From Bolinopsis microptera (taxonomy: Eukaryota; Ctenophora; Tentaculata; Lobata; Bolinopsidae), in NCBI RefSeq assembly GCF_026151205.1, contig NC_087079.1:17354945-17418944 (forward strand): a DNA stretch of 64,000 bases, read 5' to 3'. Positions 56,436 through 64,000 of this stretch are shown in pieces (the stretch's first letter is position 1; every line of letters starts with the position of its first letter). Both the position numbers and the translations under genes were made by a program. The notes below the pieces were generated by a model. That model was not told the origin of the DNA and did no database searches. It was given only the letters and a program-made list of their open reading frames with translations.

Positions 56436-59250
56436 GAGATTTGTCCATGTGGAGTGCGGCACACCACAACAAAGGTGCATTCTTCCTAGATCAAGAGAAC
56501 CGTGAGGAGTATGGTATGAGGTGATGTTGTATTGAGTTACATTGTCGGGGGGGGGGGGGGGGTCAATTGTCGAGGGGTCAATTATCGAGGGGTCAATTAT
56601 CGGGGGACAATTTTCGCCCACCCAATGGATTATATATGTGATCGAATGATATTACATGCGATTATATGCGATTATATGCTATTATATGCTATTATATGCT
56701 ATTATATGCTATTATATGCTATTATATGCGATTATATGCTATTATATGCTATTATATGCTTTGAGAAAAGGTCTAAAAAGGTACGTTTTGTGACAACAGA
56801 AATCCAAGGTGATGTTTCACAACTACCAAATTGCAGGAAAAATCACCTGATACCTAAACCTGGCCAGCTGCATGCACCAGTAATCGACCGGGATTCCCGG
56901 TACCGGGGATCCCGGTACCGGGATTGACAATTTTGAGCTATTCCCGGTCCCGGTCCCGGTCAAATGCTGGTTTCTGTGCAATAAAATCGACAAGAGTATT
57001 AGCAGTTATCATTTGAAAGCAGAAATCAATGGTGCGCTGACTACTGGTTATGAATGATAATCCAGAAAGTGATAGATCTCGAAGATGATCTCCGTCTGAC
57101 TAGTTGACGTAGAATTTACCATGATCTCCTTGTCCTGTCTGGTGTGGTCCTTTAATGTCCCCACTAGGAAGTATTCCTACATGTTGGGTGCAGTCTTTGG
57201 TAGACTCAAGAGTTACAGTTCCATCTCCAGGATGATGCTTGGCAATCAGCATGAAAATAAATCTTTGAAAAGATCTTTAATAGGTTGAATGCGTAAGTTG
57301 GATCATATTCACCCTGCTACTATATGCGATTATTTGCAATTATATGCAATTATTTGCGAGTATAAATAATAAAATGTGATTTTAAGAGATAATATACGTG
57401 ATTATATATGTGATTAAATATATATAATTATATTATTATCGATTATATGCGATTATATGCTATTATATGCTATTTTGTGGAATTATTTTGCAATTATATG
57501 CGATTATTTGCAATTTTATGCCATTATATGCTATTATATGCGATTATATGCGATTATTTGCGATTTTATGCGATTATTGCTATATAATGGTTGTTGCATA
57601 GCATTATAAAACGTTTGTACTGCAGTTATGAATTCTGTAACCTGCTCATTCTGTGACAAGTCTTTTGCCAATAAATATAGTCTGTCCTCACACATTAGTA
57701 GGTATCATCGAGAGAACCGAGAGTCAGATGAAAGTTCTGCAATTTTACTGCCGCTGTCAAAAGCTAACTCAGATGTGACTGATGTCAAAATGGAGGGTCC
57801 TGATTCTGTATGTTCAGATGCTGATACAATAGTTTCTGAAGAATCTCAGCAAGGTGGTTCTAACTCTGATGTACCAGGTAGTGGTGATGATGAATTTAGT
57901 GGTGTAACAAGTAGCGATGATGAGTCCAACAAAGAATATAATGCTAAAGAGTTAGAATCTGATACTGACTGGCAACACGTAGGCAAGCGGAAAGGAGTAC
58001 CAATCAAACAACCAAACAGTAAAAAGATATCGAGTTTACTTAAATCTCTAGACGTCCTGTTACAAAGTAAATTGTGTAAAGAGCAAAATAAATGTTTTGA
58101 CATTTTATTCTCATACATGATGAAAACCGAATTGTTTGTTGTCTTGAAGCAGCGTTTAATTGACAGCGGAGAAGACCTAACAGATATTTTAAGTTTGGAA
58201 GAACGATCTCTATTGGATGCAGTTATCACCACTACAAGTCTATCTGATGTAAACAAACTGATGAACGAAAACACAACTATTGTCGATAAGATTCTCAAAC
58301 TTTATCTGAATAAGTAGTTGGTGGAACTAACTACCTGTACTAGAACACCATTAACGTGCAACTGTTATACAATGATTCATGTACCCAATCTTACTCTTGA
58401 TGATTTCAATTTATGATTATAATGTTGACAACAACAAATTATCAATTAAACGGTAGTTTTATTTGTCTCTCGAAATTTATCAAATTTATAACAAGCAAAT
58501 TTAATAGTTAATAATAGTGAATGGTATGGAGCCTTAGCTACTCCCTAGACTCGACTTTGAACCCTGAACCTTTTGTGCAGAAGACGGATGTTCTAACCAC
58601 TAGGCTACCTAACAGTTGTTATATCTTAAAGGGTGAAAATGTGGTTCAGATACTGTAGCTATTGCTTAAATGTCAGAAAATTGATGATAAGACTTGTAAT
58701 TTCCAGGAGGTCGAGCGATGGTAACCCTACACCACATTTCGTTATGTCACCCTCTGCTTATTTGGAGTGGTGACTGGACCGGGGTAAATCGTGAAGAATC
58801 ATTTGACCAGTAATCAAATAACAGGAACCTGCTTGGCAACCGTTTAATCTGACTTTAGATCCTTTAGACAGGATTATTGAATTATTCATCATGACGTTCT
58901 GACGGGTAATCAAGTGACTCCTGTCACGTGATCTCGAGGTTCAATAACATTCATGTCACATGATGCTTAAGCTAAACACGTGCCCGGTAATCAAATAACA
59001 GGAACCTGCTTGGCAACCGTTTAATCAGACTTTAGATCCTTTAGTCGGGATTATTGATTGATTCGTCATGACGTTCTGGCTCCTCATTGGTCAATCAAAT
59101 GTCACGTGACCTTGACATTTGATTGACGAGCTTGTCACGTGGTTACATGACATGTGATCTGTCACGTGACGTGCTGTCACGTGACCTGGGGGCGTGCTGT
59201 GAGTGGCTGGGAGTCACTTGATGGCGGGCCTTCATACATTCCCTTCTACT
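56436..59250. repeat. Right arm of the palindromic element
   Basis: Inverted copy of the left arm, slightly shorter. It contains the intact zinc-finger gene and a poly-G tract (about 56548-56563) where the left arm has a short C-run. Confidence 0.9.
57628..58317 (+). CDS. C2H2 zinc-finger protein of the palindromic element (229 aa), intact
   Basis: The protein starts with one C2H2 finger (VTCSFCDKSFANKYSLSSH ISRYH, residues about 4-27, C-x2-C-x12-H-x4-H), then a Ser/Asp/Glu-rich region (about 50-110), a basic patch with GKRKGVPIKQPNSKK (about 118-132) and a Leu-rich helical C-terminus. Single-finger proteins of this kind often bind DNA. I recognise no orthologue. It is encoded in one exon and lies in the transposon arm, so it probably belongs to the element, perhaps as a DNA-binding accessory or captured host gene. 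The mirrored copy on the left is broken, so this one may be the functional gene. Confidence 0.7.
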   Translation: MNSVTCSFCDKSFANKYSLSSHISRYHRENRESDESSAILLPLSKANSDVTDVKMEGPDSVCSDADTIVSEESQQGGSNSDVPGSGDDEFSGVTSSDDESNKEYNAKELESDTDWQHVGKRKGVPIKQPNSKKISSLLKSLDVLLQSKLCKEQNKCFDILFSYMMKTELFVVLKQRLIDSGEDLTDILSLEERSLLDAVITTTSLSDVNKLMNENTTIVDKILKLYLNK

Positions 59251-59354
59251 ACTTTATTTGACAGAATATTCCGTAGCAGGATGTGACTAGCCTAACAAAT
59301 ATCAAATCTCGAGTATAATATCTACAAGCGATGCTAAGAGTGTGAAGTGCAGAT

Positions 59355-61465
59355 ATGTGGTCAATGCTGAGTAACGCGGCGTACAGTACGCTAAACAACA
59401 CAGTACTGTACACCACCCTTACTTACAATGTGGGTGCTTGGGCGCTCACTAGTCGGAATTGGTACGTTACCTTGGTTATCTTAGTTACCTTAGTTACCTT
59501 GGTAATCTTGGTTACCTTGGTTACCTTGGTAATCTTGGTTACCTTGGTAATCTTGGTTACCTTGGTAATCTTGGTTACCTTGGTTACATTGGTTACCTTG
59601 GTAATCTTAGTTACCTTAGTTACCTTAGTTACCTTGGTTACCTTGGTTACCTTGGTTACCTTTACACAACACTGTGTATTGATCATCATTACTGATCTTA
59701 TTACGGTGATATTTTGTCGATCAAATAGTTCCTCGAATATTTTCCTGGCAATTATTTGTTATTAAATAACTGTAGTCAATAAATTAATCAATCAATCCTA
59801 AAGTTATCTCTCAGGTACAATTACATAGACAGTCACGTGATTTTGGGTGCTCTTCCTTTCTCATTTCTAAAAGAGAAGCTTGTACAGGAGGAAAATGTCG
59901 GGGCGATTATTTCTCTCAATATGCCGTGAGTTTTTATTGAAATTAAATGGTACGACACAATTGACATCATTACCAGTATAAAAAAACTTGATCAAACGGT
60001 CTGACGATTTTAAGAGTCCGTATCTTTTGTGTCAAGAAGAGAACAGTTCATAGATATTGAAGATTTAACTATTTTTATATTTTTTTGACAGATGTGAATT
60101 TTCCATTTGAGCCTCTTTGCTATTTGCTCACCAATTCTTTAGAAATTTGCTGACACCTGTACTTCCCTTCCAATAGTCATGAATTCTGACTTTGATCTGT
60201 CAGGGTTCGCATCATGTTAGGTACCCTCTCTGGAGGTACCCTCTCTGGAGGTACCCTCTCTGGAGGTACCCTCTCTGGAGGTACCCTCTCTGGAGGAACC
60301 CTCTCTGGAGGTACCCTCTCTGGAGGTACCCTCTCTGGAGGTACCCTCTCTGGAGGTACCCTCTCTGGAGGAACCCTCTCTGGAGGTACCCTCTCTGGAG
60401 GTACCCTCTCTGGAGGTACCCTCTCTGGAGGTACCCTCTCTGGAGGTACCCTCTCTGGAGGTACCCTCTCTGGAGGTACCCTCTCTGGAGGTACCCTCTC
60501 TGGAGGTACCCTCTCTGGAGGTACCCTCTCTGGAGGTACCCTCTCTGGAGGTACCCTCTCTGGAGGTACCCTCTCTGGAGGTACCCTCTCTGGAGGTACC
60601 CTCTCTGGAGGTACCCTCTCTGGAGGTACCCTCTCTGGAGGTACCCTCTCTGGAGGTACCCTCTCTGGAGGTACCCTCTCTGGAGGTACCCTCTCTGGAG
60701 GTACTGTTATATGTTTTATTCAACCAGATCATTAAGTTAATTAACAATAAACTAAATGTAGGTACGAGCGTCAGTACGTGACTACACCGACAGAAGAATG
60801 GCAGGAACTGGGCGTGGAGCACTTTAAAATAGATATCCCCGATTTCATATCAACTCCCACTGTCAGTCAAATGTGGGAGGTAAATGGCTGAATGGTACTA
60901 CTTCTTTAATTATTTTACTCCCGCACAGTGTGCCTGTCCGTCAATTGGCAGAGATTTTTATTATTTCTCACTGATATGTGTTTCTGCAAATCGAAATCGG
61001 AATGCAAATGTATACGAAATCAATCAGCTGACTGTTTGTTAGCGGCTAACATTCTATCAAGAGAATTATTGCAGGGAATTGAGCTGATAAAAGCTAAGGC
61101 GGAGCTAGGACAGAGAACATATGTTCATTGTAAAGCAGGGAGGAGCAGAAGTGCTACAATGGTTACAGCCTACGTCATGCAGAAGTAAGTCGCCGGTGAA
61201 TATCTCCGGATATGGGGGCCCACTGTCTGTGGTTCTGCAGTCTCATTACAAACACTCAGTGTAACAGGAAATGTAATTGATATCCCTCTTTGTGATATGA
61301 CACTATCTCCTAACATTGTATCCCAGGTATGGTAAGACAGTGGAGGAGGGAGTTAAGTTTGTCACTGAGAAACGACCTCACGTTAAGTACACTGAGCTAC
61401 AGTTGCAAACATTACACGACTTTGCGAACACTTTATCACCGCCACCAAACGGTGACCCTCAGTGA
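59355..61465 (+). CDS. PTPMT1: PTPMT1-like mitochondrial protein phosphatase (194 aa)
   Basis: Five exons, 59355-59461, 59815-59925, 60762-60879, 61075-61184 and 61327-61465, join in frame (585 nt). The N-terminus (MWSMLSNAAYSTLNNTVLYT...RNWYNYID) is followed by VILGALPFS, VGAIISLNMPYER and LGVEHFKIDI, and by the active-site loop HCKAGRSR (C-x5-R, Cys131, Arg137) then SATMVTAYVMQK. This matches animal PTPMT1, a phosphatidylglycerophosphate phosphatase of the mitochondrial inner membrane that acts in cardiolipin synthesis. Length is near the usual 201 residues. Introns 1 and 2 each carry a minisatellite; intron 2 is longest (836 bp). It starts about 100 bp after the palindromic element. Confidence 0.94.
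59466..59662 (+). repeat. 9-bp/12-bp gttaccttg minisatellite in PTPMT1 intron 1
   Basis: Units gttaccttg and gtaatcttg alternate from five bases after the exon 1 donor (AATTG|GTACGTTACC). Many units contain ttg|gttacc, which resembles that donor. Long frames through the array on both strands are artefacts. Confidence 0.93.
60218..60705 (+). repeat. 15-bp gtaccctctctggag minisatellite in PTPMT1 intron 2
   Basis: About 32-33 units with only one visible variant type (ggaacc for ggtacc, at about 60294 and 60369). The frames that run through it on both strands (WRYPL, SGGTL, SREGT repeats) are artefacts of the 15-bp period. Confidence 0.97.
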
Positions 61466-62723
61466 CAATTTGAGGGATTTGTAACTAAATTATTTGTATG
61501 ATCCGAGATTTTTTTCTTTTTCTCATAGCCGTGTTTGTGAAAGCGAATTTTATAAGAGATATTGCTCACACTAATAGGACTGTGTTGATCTTTAAGTCGT
61601 GTCTCTGCACTGCGCATAATCTTTTTTCCTTAGTCTCTTGCTGGACAAAAATAAAACTCTGCTCTAGTTGGTAAACATTAAAACCTACAATTTGCTTAAA
61701 ATTAACGGGAGCTAATATTCTTCATTTTTAGTTTCATATCTGCTTTTTTAAATCACTAGTTTAATAGATGCGGATTCTCGTGGGGAGGTGATTTGTTTAC
61801 TTTTACATGGAGGCTCTGCTCAGCAGGATACAGAGGTGATACATATTTTGTATTATGGAACGCTTATGTAATTCCTTCTTGTTACCCCCTTTGAAGGTCC
61901 CGAATTATTTTCTGAACGAAAGCTTACAAATAACCGAGAAATCGACCTTCTTATTAACTCATTTTTATGACTGTTCTTGACCTAAAATTGCACGAGAAAT
62001 CGATTTAACTAGGTTTCATATAAACACCTAGTCCTGAAACCCAGCTAAATCGATTTCTCGTGCAACAAGAAGGAGTTATAAGCGTTCCATAATACAAAAT
62101 GTGAATCACCTCTTTCTCCTGCTGAGCAGAGCCTCCATGTAAAAGTAAACAAATCACCTCCCCACAAGAATCCACATCTATAGATGGACAATATTTGTAA
62201 TTCGAAATATTTTGATTGTTAGGTCATTTTTTTCTGTATTTTGCTAATAAATTCACGATATCAATTGAATTGTATTCTGGAGAATTCCTGCCATGCTATT
62301 ATGCACTATTCAGTTTTCTAACACTGTTTTCCATAACTTAAATATTTTGTTGTAGCTAAGGCACTATGTAAGGAGAAACGCACCAGGAATCTATGTTAAT
62401 CAGATAAACTGCCCAAGGATGTGATTTAGACGTTTTGCAACACGGTTAGTCGTATTTCGAAAGTTTTTCATTTCGTCCAGTAAAAAACTTGAATAACAAT
62501 TTCAGAATGTGCCATAGGGAAATCGGTCGCACGACTTTGTTTGGTTTTTGTAAGGCGCCGCGACATTTACCTAGCAGAAGGAGAATAAGTCCACTATTAT
62601 CTAAATTCTTACCATAGAATATATGCGCGCAAAGTCCGTAACGTAGTTTTCTTCTCGATTTCGTACACTTAAATCAAAATATTCGATATTATTAAAGTAC
62701 TGAAGACAGCTTTCAGGGTGACC
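61466..62723 (+). other. PTPMT1 to IBTK intergenic region
   Basis: It holds the foldback element at 61766-62185. The sequence just before the IBTK ATG, cagctttcag|ggtgaccATGG, looks like a splice acceptor followed by a strong Kozak context, so a 5' UTR exon may lie upstream. Confidence 0.55.
61766..62185. mobile_element. About 420-bp foldback MITE
   Basis: The ends TAGATGCGGATTCTCGTGGG and (reverse complement) TAGATGTGGATTCTTGTGGG pair over more than 100 bp, with an inner inverted pair around cgagaaatcgattt. The flank may be a TA duplication. Both arms contain ttgtttacttttacatggag. No coding capacity. Confidence 0.7.
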
Positions 62724-64000
62724 ATGGGACGTCGGAAGAAGACATCGTCGCGCAGTTTATCCGAAACGGAACCGAGAAGTGTCAAGATTTTGCCAGAAGG
62801 TTCGATCGATGTGATAGAAGATCTTTCAGTCCTAACTGCGGAACAAGCAAGATACTTGCTCAGTCACTCCCATGTTCTGTCGGAAATATTCCAAGACAAC
62901 ACTCCAGGTTACATACAGGATTGTATTAATTTACTCAGTGGCGTGCTATCACTTGATTATACATTTTTAAAAATATATACGTGGCTTCTCCAAAAACTAA
63001 GTCGATGGGGACGCTTTTAATATGGTTTGGTTAACTTTCATCGTCTAAGAAGTCACCAGTTTCCATAAGCTTAAATTAATTTTGTAAATTACATAGACAA
63101 TAACTGGGCGGTTGAGTAAACGTTTGCGCAGGTTTCAACATAGTACATCAAATCTGCAAAGAGGGGCACGCCGCCCTGCTGTGCGACATTCTGAAACTGA
63201 TGAACCTGAATCTAGATACCCTTTACACGCTGGAGGCACAAGATCTAGAGTCTAAGTACACTGCGTTACACGATGCTATTTCTTATGGGAACATAAATTG
63301 TGCTGTGAAGTTGCTACAGTATGGTGCCTCTTTGTCAACTCCCGCTATAGATGGTTTTACTCCTCTTGATATCGCTGTTTGGAATCAATTTAAAAACGGA
63401 TTTGTCCCCGAGAGCAAGAGCCTAAACGTTCTTACGTGGGGTACGAATTGTAATTACAATTTGGGACACAACCATGACGGTAATTTGAAGGTACCTGAAA
63501 AAGTTAAACGTTTCAACCGTGATAAATTCTCATCGTCGATCTGCAATGTGAACTTTGGGAAGTATCACACGCTTTTTTTAGATAAGGCAGGGAATGTTTA
63601 TTCCTGTGGGTATGGTCAAGGAGGTAGACTCGGTTTGGGTTCTGAGCAAACATTCCTCGAGCCAACGTTAATTCCCGGCCTTAAAAATATTGTGAAGATA
63701 TCATGCTCCAACGACCACTCTCTGGCCTTGTCTTCGGATGGTAAGGTTTATAGCTGGGGCATAAACACCCACCGGGTTCTTGGAATTCCCGAAGTTAAAA
63801 ACCTTCTTAGACCTCAAATCGTCAGAGCTTCCTTCACTTTCGATAAAATTATCACAGTTAAAGCTGCCAAATATCACAGCATTCTAGTAGCAGCAGATCA
63901 GATTTACACTTTTGGTTTTAACGGAGGTCAGATCGGGCACATGTTTTCAGAGGAAGAGTACCAGATAGTCCCTAGAACAGTGACGAGATTACGTCACAAG
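62724..64000 (+). CDS. IBTK: IBTK-like protein, N-terminal part (ankyrin and RCC1 repeats), runs off the window
   Basis: Exon 1 is 62724-62907 (ATG in the context gaccATGG) and exon 2 starts at 63132 after an acceptor ending gcgcag; together they encode 351 codons before the window ends. Ankyrin-like repeats appear at about residues 95-140 (YTALHDAISYGNINCAVKLL and DGFTPLDIAV), followed by RCC1 beta-propeller repeats (VLTWGTNCNYNLGH, VYSCGYGQGGRLGLG, VYSWGI, IYTFGFNGGQIGH). This ankyrin-then-RCC1 order is the signature of inhibitor of Bruton tyrosine kinase, which also has BTB domains and acts as a Cullin-3 substrate adaptor. The basic N-terminus (GRRKKTSSRS) is not typical of the vertebrate protein. 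Confidence 0.9.

Larger units (their letters stand above)
51805..59250. mobile_element. 7.4-kb palindromic element, 2.8-kb inverted arms, 6-bp target duplication (Polinton-like ends)
   Basis: The element begins AGTAGAAGGGAATGTATGAA and ends in its reverse complement, ...CCCTTCTACT. It is flanked by actttA at 51799-51804 and 59251-59256. The arms are about 51805-54660 and 56436-59250, the spacer about 54661-56435. A 6-bp duplication with 5'-AG...CT-3' ends is the hallmark of Polinton/Maverick elements. None of their genes (DNA polymerase B, integrase, capsid, protease, ATPase) is present; each arm instead carries one small C2H2 zinc-finger gene. It may be a non-autonomous relative or a different foldback transposon. 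Confidence 0.75.

Noticed and set aside
56083-56489. Open frames encoding SIHSVFIQYSF repeats
   Set aside because: They translate an 11-bp repeat, which cycles through all three frames every 33 bp; no gene structure surrounds them.
60192-60822. Long open frames on both strands with WRYPL, SGGTL and SREGT repeats
   Set aside because: They run through a 15-bp minisatellite inside PTPMT1 intron 2; a period divisible by three with no stop leaves several frames open at once.

Overview
This is a window of an animal nuclear genome, not a prokaryotic or viral one. Genes are split by GT-AG introns, intergenic DNA is AT-rich, mobile elements and minisatellites are abundant, and the conserved genes are metazoan (HUWE1, GID8, PTPMT1, IBTK). 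The retroelement fragments look like those of marine invertebrates, possibly a cnidarian or another early-branching animal, but I cannot name a species.

The layout is best read as one locus shown twice, then unique sequence. Copy A (1-24275) holds, left to right, the first coding exon of a minus-strand gene that is probably a major-facilitator (MFS) transporter, the HECT-end exons of HUWE1 (+), a block rich in mobile elements, and the start of a zinc-finger gene (+). It stops in that exon at a run of exactly 100 N (24276-24375). Copy B (24376-44766) repeats the same order with near-identical exons, and its zinc-finger gene runs on to completion at 49205. Almost all differences between A and B are discrete insertions with target-site duplications or minisatellite copy-number changes. 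I therefore infer two haplotypes of one locus placed end to end by the assembler. The real order would be MFS transporter (-), HUWE1 (+), zinc-finger/low-complexity protein (+), GID8 (+), PTPMT1 (+), IBTK (+).

From 49.9 kb on the sequence is single copy. It holds a complete GID8 gene (five exons), a 7.4-kb element with 2.8-kb inverted arms that each carry the same small zinc-finger gene (51805-59250), a complete PTPMT1 gene (five exons, with minisatellites in introns 1 and 2), a small foldback element, and the 5' end of IBTK (ankyrin then RCC1 repeats), which runs off the window.

HUWE1 and GID8 both belong to E3 ubiquitin ligase systems, but I see no evidence that this neighbourhood is functional. 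The most unusual features are: (i) a 45-bp coding minisatellite present 80 times in one copy and once in the other, always in frame; (ii) minisatellites that repeatedly include or abut splice sites; (iii) the palindromic element with 5'-AG...CT-3' ends and a 6-bp target duplication; and (iv) a polymorphic 7.7-kb Mutator-like element filled with satellites.
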